Source of the DNA: Clostridium estertheticum subsp. estertheticum
GTDB lineage: Bacteria; Bacillota; Clostridia; Clostridiales; Clostridiaceae
Direction of reading: 5' to 3'
Assembly (NCBI RefSeq): GCF_001877035.1
Contig: NZ_CP015756.1
Span: 3,401,001 to 3,465,000, forward strand
DNA length: 64,000 nt
Made by a program: the position numbers and the translations under genes. This document shows, in pieces, positions 8,599 through 16,675 of this stretch (position 1 is the first letter of the stretch; every line of letters starts with the position of its first letter). The notes under the pieces are model-generated. The model saw nothing but the letters and a program-made list of their open reading frames with translations, was not told the origin of the DNA and made no database searches.

Positions 8599-10653
8599 TT
8601 ATACTTTTGATATCAATGAATTATTATAAAGTACACTAGTATCAAATTTGCGTATAATATCCCCTTCAAACTTAATCTCTAAATCCTTATCATTAATGGA
8701 AATAACCGTCCCACCTCCGAAACTTTTATGCATTACAGTATCCCCTTCTTTAAAAGGTAAATTAACATCATTACCACCTATGATATTGCATTCCTTAATG
8801 AATCGTGAGGTTTCTTTAACCTTTCCTTTAACACTTTTACTAATGCATAACCAAACATTGTCTATGGCTCTTGTAATTCCTACATAAAATAGTCTTCTTT
8901 CTTCTTCTAAGTTATTCTCTATACTATTTACATGTGGGATATTCTCTTCATTACAATTGATCAAAAATACGTTTTTAAACTCCATACCTTTTACTCCATG
9001 GATTGTACTAAGTATTACCGCATCCTCTTCTACATTTCTCTTATGCTTACTTATTTCCTCTTTAACCTGTTCTACATGGGCTAGAAAAGCTATTATATTG
9101 TTATATCCTTCAGCTGATTGCCTAAATTCGTCTATAACATCTTCCATCTCGCCTAAGTCAATTTTGAATTTAGTACAATATTCTTTTATATAATCATGAT
9201 ACCCTATGCTTAATACTAAATTATCTATTGCACTGGCTAATGAAATTTTGTTTAAATAATGTATGTCTTTTTTTAACTTATCTATCATCTTCATCTGAAA
9301 TATAGGTATACCATCAATTTCCTTTAACATTTCAAAACAATCCTCGCGTACAATATTTCTTTTTATATTATCTAAATTTAATCTGCTTACATATCTAAAT
9401 GGCTTATTAATTATTCTAAGAAAACTTTCTTTATCACTTAGATCAATGCTTAATTTTAAATATGCAATTATATCTTTACATATAAAATGTTGAAAAAAAT
9501 CATATTCTTTATCTAAAAGCATGAAAGGAATCCTTTTTTTAATAAAAACATCTATTAAGCTTCTGCATTCTACATTTGTTCTATATAATATGGCATTATC
9601 TCTATAATTTTTATCAGGGCCTGCCATATGTTTTTGAATAATATTACTAATTTCCTCTGCTTGTACATTTTCATTTACATTATTAAGTACAACAATGCCA
9701 CCATCTTGCTCCTTAAATGCTACAATATTTTTTTCATTTCTCATCTGATTGTTTTTTATAGTATTCATGGATATTTCTACTATATTCTTTGGGCATCTGT
9801 AGTTCGTTGATAATTGTAATTTCCCTCCACCCTCAAAATGCTCTGAGAATTTAACCATACATTCAGGATTTGACCCTCTAAATCCATAGATACATTGATC
9901 CTCATCCCCCACTGCAAATATTGAGTTTTCCTCATTTAAAAGTTTTAATATCTCAACCTGCATAGAATCACAATCTTGAAATTCATCAACTAAGATATGT
10001 TTAAATAAAGATCTATATCCCTGAAGTATCTTATAATTTTTTATAAATAAATCTCTACAGCCTATTTGTAAATCATCAAAATCAAATAAATTTCTTTCTT
10101 TCCTATATTGCTCATAAATATTATATGCTGCTATAAATATTCCTTTATCAATACTAGGAGAGAACTTTTCTAAGATATCATCGCTTGTTTTAAATACTGA
10201 AATATTATTTATAACTTCTTTTACCTTTTCATCACCTACCTCATCCAAGTAGGACATTAGTACGTTTTTTATAAGTTTATATACCTCAAATGTATCTATT
10301 ATTTTTATTTCACCATAATAATTTTTAAGTATTTTATAAAACAAACCGTGAAATGTTCCAAAAAACGGAACACTTGCCCTTCCATTAATAGCAATGTACC
10401 TATTTTTCATATTAATAGCTGCAGCTCTTGTAAAAGTAATTACAATAATATTTTTCGGGCTAAACCTTTGTTCATTTATTAGATGAACGATTCTATTAAC
10501 AATAACAACTGTTTTACCACTTCCTGGTCCTGCTGTAACTAATAAATTTCTATTATTAGAAAAAACAGCATCCCTTTGCTCTTTACTTAATGTAGTGCTT
10601 ATTTTACTATCTCCAATTTTATTATTCATATTATGTTTCTTCTCCACTCTCAT
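8599..10653 (-). CDS. UvrD/PcrA-like superfamily 1 DNA helicase
   Basis: A 684-aa 3'-5' helicase. Motif I is TAGPGSGKTVVIVNRI (about residue 40), motif II LVDEFQDCDSMQ (about 225), motif III AVGDEDQCIYGFRGS, motif IV LSTNYRCP, motif V STIHGVKGMEFKNVF, motif VI EERRLFYVGITRA. The C-terminus (about 632-675, KEGDTVMHKSFGGGTVISI) matches the Tudor-like RNA-polymerase-binding domain of PcrA/UvrD. It is somewhat shorter than PcrA (about 730-750 aa), so it is probably a paralogue rather than the housekeeping enzyme. It likely acts in repair or recombination. No partner gene is adjacent. Confidence 0.9.
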   Translation of the reverse strand: MRVEKKHNMNNKIGDSKISTTLSKEQRDAVFSNNRNLLVTAGPGSGKTVVIVNRIVHLINEQRFSPKNIIVITFTRAAAINMKNRYIAINGRASVPFFGTFHGLFYKILKNYYGEIKIIDTFEVYKLIKNVLMSYLDEVGDEKVKEVINNISVFKTSDDILEKFSPSIDKGIFIAAYNIYEQYRKERNLFDFDDLQIGCRDLFIKNYKILQGYRSLFKHILVDEFQDCDSMQVEILKLLNEENSIFAVGDEDQCIYGFRGSNPECMVKFSEHFEGGGKLQLSTNYRCPKNIVEISMNTIKNNQMRNEKNIVAFKEQDGGIVVLNNVNENVQAEEISNIIQKHMAGPDKNYRDNAILYRTNVECRSLIDVFIKKRIPFMLLDKEYDFFQHFICKDIIAYLKLSIDLSDKESFLRIINKPFRYVSRLNLDNIKRNIVREDCFEMLKEIDGIPIFQMKMIDKLKKDIHYLNKISLASAIDNLVLSIGYHDYIKEYCTKFKIDLGEMEDVIDEFRQSAEGYNNIIAFLAHVEQVKEEISKHKRNVEEDAVILSTIHGVKGMEFKNVFLINCNEENIPHVNSIENNLEEERRLFYVGITRAIDNVWLCISKSVKGKVKETSRFIKECNIIGGNDVNLPFKEGDTVMHKSFGGGTVISINDKDLEIKFEGDIIRKFDTSVLYNNSLISKV

Positions 10654-10786
10654 CCACCTACTTTAATTTATCATATATTGTGTTTAAACCTAAAATACTA
10701 GTATAATAATCCTAACAAAACATTAATATATAATTATGTTATAATTCCATTATATACTTTTATTAAATTTCAAAGGGGAAAAAACT

Positions 10787-12265
10787 ATGATATATTCAAA
10801 AGATTTTAATGTGAGAAATGAAAGAAATCTAACAATGCTTGTAGACTTTTATGAATTAACTATGGCAAATGGTTATCTTGATAATAATGTTCAAGACAAA
10901 ATTGCATACTTTGATATGTTTTTTAGACGAATTCCTGATGGTGGCGGTTATTGCGTTATGGCCGGTGTACAGCAATTACTTGAATACCTTTCTGATTTAT
11001 CATTTTCAAAGGATGATATAGCCTACTTAGTAAGCAAAAATACTTTTTCAGATAAATTTATTGATTATCTAAAGAGTTTTAAGTTTTCTTGTGACGTATG
11101 GGCAATACCCGAGGGTTATCCTGTTTTTCCTGGTGAACCCCTAGTTACAGTTAAAGGACCTATTATACAGGCTCAATTTGTTGAGACAATGATCCTTCTT
11201 ACAATAAATCATCAAACATTAATTGCTACTAAAGCTAGTAGAATATGCAGGGCTGCAAAAGGTAGACCTGTAATGGAATTTGGTTCAAGGCGTGCTCAAG
11301 GCTATGATGGTGCTATATATGGAGCTCGTGCTGCTGTTATTGGTGGTTGCGTTGGCACTGCCTGTACTATCGCAGAGGAAATGTTTGATATTCCAGCACT
11401 AGGAACTATGGCTCATAGTTGGGTACAACTTTTCGATACTGAATATGATGCCTTTAAAGCTTGGACGATAACCTACCCAGATAACTGTGTACTTCTTATA
11501 GATACTTATAACGTACTACGCTCTGGTATCCTTAATGCTATAAAGGTGTTTAATGATGTACTTAAACCTATGGGTAAAAGGCCTAAAGGAATACGAATTG
11601 ATAGCGGTGATATTACTTATCTAACTAAAAAAGTTAGAGAAATACTAGATGAAGCTGGATATGCTGATGTAAAGATTACTGTTTCTAACTCGCTCGATGA
11701 ATATATTATTAGCGGAGTACTAGAAAACGGGGCACAAATTGATAACTTTGGTGTTGGCGAAAGGCTTATTACTGCAAGATCTGAACCAGTATTTGGTGGC
11801 GTTTATAAACTTGTTGCCGTTGAAAATGATGGAGTAATAATACCAAAAATTAAAATTAGTGAAAATGCAGAAAAAATTATTAATCCTGCTTTTAAAAAAC
11901 TATATAGAATTTTTGATAAAACAACTCATAAAGCCATTGCAGATTTCATTACCTTGCATGACGAAAAATTTGATGAAAACAGACCCCTTGAAATATTTAA
12001 TCCTACTTATACTTGGAAAAAGAAAAATCTTAAACACTACTATATAAAAGAGCTTATGGTTAAACTATTTGAAAATGGTAAACAAATTTATGAATCTCCA
12101 TCTGTTATGGAAATAAAAGCATTTTCTGAGCAAGAAGTCTCTAAATTATGGACAGAGGTTTTAAGATTTGATAATCCCCATGCATATTATGTAGATCTTT
12201 CTTGGAATTTATGGAACCTAAAACAAGGTTTATTAAATCATTATTCTGAAATTCTTGAGGAATAA
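10787..12265 (+). CDS. pncB: Nicotinate phosphoribosyltransferase
   Basis: A 492-aa enzyme of the NAD salvage pathway that joins nicotinate and PRPP to form nicotinate mononucleotide. Visible family signatures are LVDFYELTMANGY near the N-terminus, MEFGSRRAQGYDGAI, GTMAHSWVQLF (with the phosphorylated His region), and GIRIDSGDITYLTKKVR. The length fits the Firmicute type. An AAAGGGGA site precedes ATG. It is followed 44 nt later by the HesB-like gene, probably in one transcript ending at 12722. Confidence 0.95.
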   Translation: MIYSKDFNVRNERNLTMLVDFYELTMANGYLDNNVQDKIAYFDMFFRRIPDGGGYCVMAGVQQLLEYLSDLSFSKDDIAYLVSKNTFSDKFIDYLKSFKFSCDVWAIPEGYPVFPGEPLVTVKGPIIQAQFVETMILLTINHQTLIATKASRICRAAKGRPVMEFGSRRAQGYDGAIYGARAAVIGGCVGTACTIAEEMFDIPALGTMAHSWVQLFDTEYDAFKAWTITYPDNCVLLIDTYNVLRSGILNAIKVFNDVLKPMGKRPKGIRIDSGDITYLTKKVREILDEAGYADVKITVSNSLDEYIISGVLENGAQIDNFGVGERLITARSEPVFGGVYKLVAVENDGVIIPKIKISENAEKIINPAFKKLYRIFDKTTHKAIADFITLHDEKFDENRPLEIFNPTYTWKKKNLKHYYIKELMVKLFENGKQIYESPSVMEIKAFSEQEVSKLWTEVLRFDNPHAYYVDLSWNLWNLKQGLLNHYSEILEE

Positions 12266-12309
12266 CATGAATATGCCTATTACATCATAGATGAATGTTA
12301 GGAGGACGT

Positions 12310-12669
12310 ATGGCACAACCATTAAAAATCAAAATTTCAAAAATTGCTCTAGATGAGCTAATGGAAATGATTCAACTTGATGAAACATGTGATAGCGTAA
12401 GATTTGTATTCGACAGTGCTTGTTGCAAGACTTCGAAAGTTGACATTTACCTAGATAATTTTAAAACAGGAGATATTAAAAACAATATTGAAACTTTAAA
12501 AATATTATATGATAGTACTCTTTTAGATAACATATGTGAACTCACAATAGCCTATAGCGATTCTAGATTTTGGGTTAAAACAACGCTTACAGTCGATAGT
12601 AAACCTAGTTGTCCAAAACATGGCAGTGACTCTTGTGGTGGTTGCTCTGGGCATTGTGGTTCACATTAA
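12310..12669 (+). CDS. HesB-like (IscA-fold) small protein
   Basis: The ATG at 12310 is preferred because GGAGG lies 4 nt before it; an upstream in-frame codon would place the site inside the gene. The 119-aa product has the IscA/HesB-like pattern KISKIALDELMEMI ... VRFVFDSACCKTSKVDI and a Cys/His-rich tail (CPKHGSDSCGGCSGHCGSH). It resembles the HesB-related family in clostridia, some members of which are selenoproteins. Here CC takes the place of the Cys-Sec pair and there is no in-frame TGA. A role in Fe-S or redox chemistry is inferred only. Confidence 0.7.
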   Translation: MAQPLKIKISKIALDELMEMIQLDETCDSVRFVFDSACCKTSKVDIYLDNFKTGDIKNNIETLKILYDSTLLDNICELTIAYSDSRFWVKTTLTVDSKPSCPKHGSDSCGGCSGHCGSH

Positions 12670-12685
12670 TTACTAAGATTACAAC

Positions 12686-12722
12686 AAAAAGCTAACCAAA
12701 CTTAAATTGGTTAGCTTTTTAA
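12686..12722 (+). terminator. Terminator of the pncB-hesB unit
   Basis: AAAAAGCTAACCAA and TTGGTTAGCTTTTT form a perfect 14-bp stem with a 7-nt loop. Confidence 0.9.
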
Positions 12723-12741
12723 TATAGATTTATGTTGTTAA

Positions 12742-12873
12742 ATCATCTCCTGCGGAGCTGCAATATTAACGACTTCAGAAGGAAATTTATATTCCCACTA
12801 AAGTTTTCTATCAGTTAGGGTATGTAACTCCCACTTATAGAAGTTGGAGGCTTTCCTTCTGAAATGTCGTTAA
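12742..12873 (+). mobile_element. Dispersed palindromic element, copy C (132 bp)
   Basis: Same length as copy A and nearly identical. It follows TTAA, starts ATCATCTCCTGCGGAG and ends TGTCGTTAA. The right hairpin is CCCACTTATAGAAGTTGG. The last TTAA of the element supplies the stop codon (TAA on the minus strand) of ndk, so the element abuts the ndk reading frame exactly. Confidence 0.8.
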
Positions 12874-13343
12874 ACATTTACTAACGGTCCCTGTGTTTGA
12901 GCAAACAAATTCTTAGAGCTCCCAAAGATATCCTTGCACGTAAGTTCTGGGAACCAAATTGAAATTTCACGTTCTGCACTATCTATACTATCAGAGGCAT
13001 GAACTAAATTATTAGTTTTATCTATTGCAAATTTTCCTCTTATGCTTCCAATTTCTGCTTTAACAGGGTCCTTATCTCCATTAATTTTCCGTGTTATTTC
13101 AATAGCTTTTTCACCCATTAAAACCATCGCACATATGTTCCCTTCAGTAATATAATTTATTAGTTTTTCAAAATATTCGCGTCCCTCATGTTCACTATAA
13201 TGTTTCCTTGCAATATCTTTTGTAGCCGTTATCATTTTAAGTGCTACAATTTCTAGTGATTTCTCTTCATACTGGTTAATGATTCTTCCAATTAGTCCAC
13301 GTTTAACTCCATCAGGTTTAATTAATATCAAGGTTCTTTCCAA
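12870..13343 (-). CDS. ndk: Nucleoside diphosphate kinase
   Basis: A 157-aa enzyme that moves the gamma-phosphate from ATP to NDPs. It starts at a TTG with MERTLILIKPDGVKRGLIGR. The active-site His is in NNLVHASDSIDSAEREI, just after GSIRGKFAID. The C-terminus QTQGPLVNV is a few residues longer than usual, and the stop codon is formed by the TTAA at the right end of palindromic element C. The native end may therefore have been slightly altered by the insertion. Monocistronic as far as can be seen. Confidence 0.95.
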   Translation of the reverse strand: MERTLILIKPDGVKRGLIGRIINQYEEKSLEIVALKMITATKDIARKHYSEHEGREYFEKLINYITEGNICAMVLMGEKAIEITRKINGDKDPVKAEIGSIRGKFAIDKTNNLVHASDSIDSAEREISIWFPELTCKDIFGSSKNLFAQTQGPLVNV

Positions 13344-13429
13344 TTAAACTCACTTCCCTGCTTAATATTTTAGGAAAACAAAATTAAGTTCCATTAGTTA
13401 ATATTATGCACAATTACATAATATTAATA

Positions 13430-13645
13430 CTACAAGTATCGATCTTTGTACAATGATTTCAATTGTGAATTTCTATCCTCACTAAATATATCATAATCAG
13501 TAATATTATTAATGATAAAGGGCTTAAAATCTTTTAACTCAACAAATGGACATTTGCCTCCATTGTCTGACCATTTATGTAAATCACACTCTTTAAAACA
13601 TTCTACCTCTTCCTCCATAGTTGTTAAAAAAGGACACTGTAACAT
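13430..13645 (-). CDS. Small Cys-containing hypothetical protein (71 aa)
   Basis: The ATG at 13645 has GGAG 7 nt upstream and is preferred over an in-frame start at 13720 that lacks one. The product begins MLQCPFLTTMEEEVECFKEC and has four Cys in two clusters (CPF, CFKEC, then GGKCPFV), followed by an acidic tail. The Cys pattern suggests metal binding. I do not recognise the family, though short clostridial proteins with a CPF...C..C...CPF layout exist. Confidence 0.65.
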   Translation of the reverse strand: MLQCPFLTTMEEEVECFKECDLHKWSDNGGKCPFVELKDFKPFIINNITDYDIFSEDRNSQLKSLYKDRYL

Positions 13646-13767
13646 CTCATCACTCCATTCCCATATTTTGTCACTAAAGTAACTTTGTAACTTTAGTAAC
13701 ATTATAAGGCATTTTACCAATAAATTGAAGTGTTTTTTTAATATTAACTATAAATAATTAAATGTCG

Positions 13768-14409
13768 TTAATATCCAAGTTCCTCACCAATCACAATCAC
13801 TGTCATATCTGTTCTCACAGGCCTTCTTTTAATTACAGAGTAAACTCTACATATTCTACTAGCTGCTTTACAATCCATGCAAACACCAGTTTTAGTACAA
13901 GGATTTGGCATCTTTAGTCTCATGTTATTCATTGGCGCCGCAATTTGTTCTAGTCTTTCAAAAGCTGAAGATTCATTTTTACAAATTTTATTAACACCAA
14001 CTACAATAATAACTTTTTTAGGTCCAAATGTCATTGCGGCAATTCTATTTCCTACACCATCAATATTGACAAGTTCACCATCCATTGTCACAGCATTAGA
14101 ACTACATATAAAAACATCACTAAGGAGTTCCCCTCTCATAGTTTCCATTTTATCATCAGGTGATAAAGTCGGATCGCCATGATCTAGAACAAATCCTCCA
14201 AGGGATGCTACCTTTTCTTGTATGCCGAGTTTTACTACGGTCATAGACCCTCCAAAGCCAACCTTATCTCCTTTACGTATATTATCCATTATAAATTTTG
14301 ATGCCTCAACGCCTGTTTTTAAATAAATAGCTGAAAAATCATTTTTTTTAAGATTTTCTACCACCTTTAACCCTATAGTCTCATTATGTAAATTATAAAT
14401 TTCTTTCAT
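13768..14409 (-). CDS. LUD-domain (LutC/YkgG-like) protein
   Basis: A 213-aa single-domain LUD protein. GDKVGFGGSMTVVKLGI, SSNAVTMDGELVNIDGVGNR and FGPKKVIIVVGVNKI are characteristic of the family found in lactate utilisation subunits and in stand-alone proteins. A Cys set near the C-terminus (NPCTKTGVCMDCKAASRICR) may bind metal. There are no LutA/LutB partners nearby, so a lactate role should not be assumed. GGAGG precedes the ATG. It diverges from an HxlR regulator across a palindrome-containing spacer, suggesting that regulator controls it. Confidence 0.85.
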   Translation of the reverse strand: MKEIYNLHNETIGLKVVENLKKNDFSAIYLKTGVEASKFIMDNIRKGDKVGFGGSMTVVKLGIQEKVASLGGFVLDHGDPTLSPDDKMETMRGELLSDVFICSSNAVTMDGELVNIDGVGNRIAAMTFGPKKVIIVVGVNKICKNESSAFERLEQIAAPMNNMRLKMPNPCTKTGVCMDCKAASRICRVYSVIKRRPVRTDMTVIVIGEELGY

Positions 14410-14426
14410 TTTTTTCCTCCTTTTTT

Positions 14427-14447
14427 AATATGCCTTATAGGCATATT
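14427..14447. promoter_or_regulatory. Candidate operator palindrome between LUD and HxlR genes
   Basis: Perfect inverted repeat AATATGCCT-TAT-AGGCATATT, 18 bp upstream of the LUD gene start in the divergent spacer. It is a plausible site for the adjacent HxlR-family regulator (inference). Confidence 0.5.
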
Positions 14448-14596
14448 GTATATAAAATATATCAATGATATAATTGTACATACTAGATGTTTTTTAAACA
14501 AGTACTAACTTATAAGTTACTTAGTATCTTAAGTGACCTAATATCCTAAATTACTATATATTACTAAATTTACAATAAGAAATACAGGAGGTATTT

Positions 14597-14956
14597 ATGA
14601 GTGATAAAATAATGAAAATAAATAACAAAGAATATAGTTGTGCTATAGAATTAACATTAGATATTATAGGTGGTAAATGGAAGCCAATAATTCTTTGGAG
14701 ATTAGCGAATAACGGTGTATTAAGGTTTAGTGAATTAAAGCGATCCATGGGTGTTATAACACAAAAAATGTTAACACAACAACTTAGGGAATTAGAAGCA
14801 TACGAAATGGTTCATAGAAAAGTATATGCCGAGGTTCCGCCAAAAGTAGAATACTCTTTAACAAAACAAGGTAAAAGTGTAATGCCAATACTTGACATTA
14901 TGTGTAAATGGGGAACAGATTATTATGAAGAATCTATAGATGACAAAAAAGAATAG
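14597..14956 (+). CDS. HxlR-family winged-helix transcriptional regulator
   Basis: A 119-aa protein with the HxlR hallmark: CAIELTLDIIGGKWKPIILW near the N-terminus, FSELKRSMGVITQKMLTQQLRELE (recognition helix), then VPPKVEYSLTKQGKSVMPIL (wing). Many relatives (YodB, CatR, HypR) sense quinones, aldehydes or disulfide stress through an N-terminal Cys. Here a Cys is present at about position 15, in the sensing place. GGAGG lies before ATG. Divergent from the LUD gene, so it likely regulates that gene and itself. Confidence 0.9.
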   Translation: MSDKIMKINNKEYSCAIELTLDIIGGKWKPIILWRLANNGVLRFSELKRSMGVITQKMLTQQLRELEAYEMVHRKVYAEVPPKVEYSLTKQGKSVMPILDIMCKWGTDYYEESIDDKKE

Positions 14957-15007
14957 TGTTATGTTTTAACTTTTAGGGCATATTATTTCCTAAAAGGAGT
15001 GATTTTT

Positions 15008-15358
15008 TTGAACATAACAAGTGTATCTCTATCATATATATTTTTTGTTGTTTCTATAATAGAATTTATATTTTTTCTATATTACAAATTTCTTGTGATT
15101 AACACTGGTGCTAAAAGTAAACGTCGAGAAAATATTATTGGAACTATGAAAGATCCTGAGCATTGGAGAAAAAGAAATAATATAATAGCATTTATTTCTC
15201 TATTTTGGTCCCTTATATCAATTTTTGCTTTTATTTATTTGAAATTTTTCTATGCTACTCATTTACTTTCAATAGTATATGTTTTTATCTATATAGCTGC
15301 TATTGTATTAAGTGTTTTCGTATTCATTAAGAAAAATAAGATTGTTACTAAAAAATAG
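15008..15358 (+). CDS. Small membrane protein, three predicted helices
   Basis: The TTG at 15008 is taken as start because AAGGAG lies 8 nt before it; the in-frame GTG at 14999 overlaps that site. The 116-aa product has a helix at about residues 5-30 (SYIFFVVSIIEFIFFLYYKF), a polar loop with KSKRREN and EHWRKRN, and two further helices ending in a Lys-rich tail. No family is recognised. It follows the HxlR gene by about 50 nt and may be co-transcribed; a terminator follows. Confidence 0.65.
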   Translation: MNITSVSLSYIFFVVSIIEFIFFLYYKFLVINTGAKSKRRENIIGTMKDPEHWRKRNNIIAFISLFWSLISIFAFIYLKFFYATHLLSIVYVFIYIAAIVLSVFVFIKKNKIVTKK

Positions 15359-15369
15359 CATAACCTAAA

Positions 15370-15404
15370 AGGCAGTAATAATTTAAACATTATTACTGCT
15401 TTTT
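15370..15404. terminator. Terminator between the membrane protein and Nudix genes
   Basis: GCAGTAATAAT and ATTATTACTGC form an 11-bp stem, then TTTTT. It lies between convergent genes. Confidence 0.85.
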
Positions 15405-15418
15405 AAAACTTTATTTTT

Positions 15419-16033
15419 CTAATACTTTGATAAAACTTTGATAAAACTTTTAATAATCTGAGCTGTGAAGCCCCATATTACGTAGTTATTATACTCATAA
15501 AAATATTGATCTAAAAAACCTTTCCTAAACTTGTAGTTTTTTCCTCCATTAATTAAATGGAAAGGAAAACCTTCTTGTTTTAAGGGTCCTATCTCCATAT
15601 TATAATGTAATGGCTCACTCTCTAAAAAGAATTTTAATGGGACTTTAAATATATGATCAACTTCATATACGCTGGGGTTTATTTCACCATATTTTAGATA
15701 CCCCACATAAGCATACATTATATTTCCATAAGGACTTATATAATAATCCATATCTCCAATTATTTTAATTTGATCTCTTTCCAAATTCAATTCTTCCATA
15801 GTTTCTCGCACTGCGGCTTCTTTTGGATCTTCATTTAGCTCAACTCTCCCGCCTGGTAGACAAACATCACCTGGCTGACTTCTTAATTTCAAAGCTCGTA
15901 CTTCAAATACAATAGATAATTCATCATTATCCTCTACAAGTAATATCATAACCGCACTTTCATCAAACTCACCTATTACTTTAGGAATTCTATCCTTAAA
16001 TATTTCTTCTACCTTATTTATTATCTTAATCAC
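15419..16033 (-). CDS. Nudix hydrolase (CoA pyrophosphatase type)
   Basis: A 204-aa protein with a Nudix box GRVELNEDPKEAAVRETMEE (Gx5Ex7REUxEE), preceded by QPGDVCLPGG. The SQPGDVCLPGG segment and the overall length fit the CoA-pyrophosphatase (NudL/YeaB) branch. The substrate is inferred, not shown. It begins at a GTG with AAAGG only 2-3 nt away, a weak site. The 5' untranslated region contains a GCCAC/GTGGC hairpin that is repeated about 100 bp upstream. Confidence 0.85.
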   Translation of the reverse strand: MIKIINKVEEIFKDRIPKVIGEFDESAVMILLVEDNDELSIVFEVRALKLRSQPGDVCLPGGRVELNEDPKEAAVRETMEELNLERDQIKIIGDMDYYISPYGNIMYAYVGYLKYGEINPSVYEVDHIFKVPLKFFLESEPLHYNMEIGPLKQEGFPFHLINGGKNYKFRKGFLDQYFYEYNNYVIWGFTAQIIKSFIKVLSKY

Positions 16034-16045
16034 AACCTTTCTTAC

Positions 16046-16177
16046 GCCACCAACGTGGCAAGTTTTTTAATAAAAACCTTTTATTTAAATTTTTATATTT
16101 TCATTTTAATCTATAAACCCATTTTACCATAAAAGACTTTTTTTGTGCCACCCACATGACAAGTGGCAAGTTTTATT
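16046..16177. repeat. Two GCCAC-loop-GTGGCAAGTTTT hairpin repeats
   Basis: Two similar palindromes flank the AT-rich spacer upstream of the Nudix gene: GCCAC-CAAC-GTGGC at 16046-16059 and GCCAC-(11 nt)-GTGGC at 16147-16167, each followed by AAGTTTT. They may be operator half-sites or remnants of a small repeat. Confidence 0.45.
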
Positions 16178-16234
16178 AAAGTACTGACTGTGAATTGTAA
16201 TTTAAAAGTAATTAACTTCAATACAAAGAAATCA

Positions 16235-16263
16235 TTGACAGCCTACTGTGTCTATTATATAAT
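16235..16263 (+). promoter_or_regulatory. Consensus promoter of the GntR/ABC operon
   Basis: TTGACA (16235-16240), 17-bp spacer, TATAAT (16258-16263): a perfect match to the vegetative sigma consensus. It lies upstream of the regulator's true start and overlaps the palindrome at 16243-16271. Confidence 0.85.
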
Positions 16264-16271
16264 AACAGTAG
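16243..16271. promoter_or_regulatory. Candidate operator of the YtrA-type GntR regulator
   Basis: CTACTGT and its exact complement ACAGTAG flank a symmetric AT core that contains the -10 box. A palindrome over the -10 region of the regulator's own operon is the usual layout for autorepression by GntR proteins (inference). Confidence 0.65.
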
Positions 16272-16282
16272 ATAAGGAGGTG

Positions 16283-16675
16283 GTGTGCACGAATATTCTT
16301 ATATCAGCACTTTCACAAACACCTATATATGAACAAATACAGAATCAAATAAAAGAAATGGTATTAAGTGGGAATATAAAATCTAAGGATCAATTGCCCT
16401 CTATAAGACTTATGGCAAAGGATTTAAAGGTGGGAATAATAACTGTAAAACGTGCTTATGAAGAACTTGAGAAAGAGGGCATTGTAATCAACTTACAAGG
16501 AAGAGGATGTTTTGTAGCAGAGATTAACCTCAAAAAAGTTAAAGAAATTCATATTGACATGCTTCGGGAAAGACTTCTCGAAATTAAAGACTTTGCCGAC
16601 ACTTCAGGGCTATCACATGAGGAAATCATTGAAGTTATAAATGAAATATATGGAGGTAATAAATATGACAAATAA
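16283..16675 (+). CDS. GntR-family regulator, YtrA subfamily
   Basis: About 130 aa: a winged helix (TPIYEQIQNQIKEMVLSGNI, then SIRLMAKDLKVGIITVKRAYEELEKEG) and a short C-terminal helical tail, which defines the YtrA group that controls ABC transporter operons. The start is ambiguous. GTG 16283 lies only 2 nt from the GGAGG, while ACG 16289 has ideal 8-nt spacing and would give MNILISALSQTPIYEQ, close to the usual N-terminus. An extension further upstream is excluded because the promoter lies there. Its 3' end overlaps the ABC gene by 11 nt. Confidence 0.85.
   Translation: MCTNILISALSQTPIYEQIQNQIKEMVLSGNIKSKDQLPSIRLMAKDLKVGIITVKRAYEELEKEGIVINLQGRGCFVAEINLKKVKEIHIDMLRERLLEIKDFADTSGLSHEEIIEVINEIYGGNKYDK

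Noticed and set aside
12310-12669. Selenoprotein in the HesB-like gene
   Set aside because: No in-frame TGA and no SECIS-like hairpin; the relevant positions are Cys codons.
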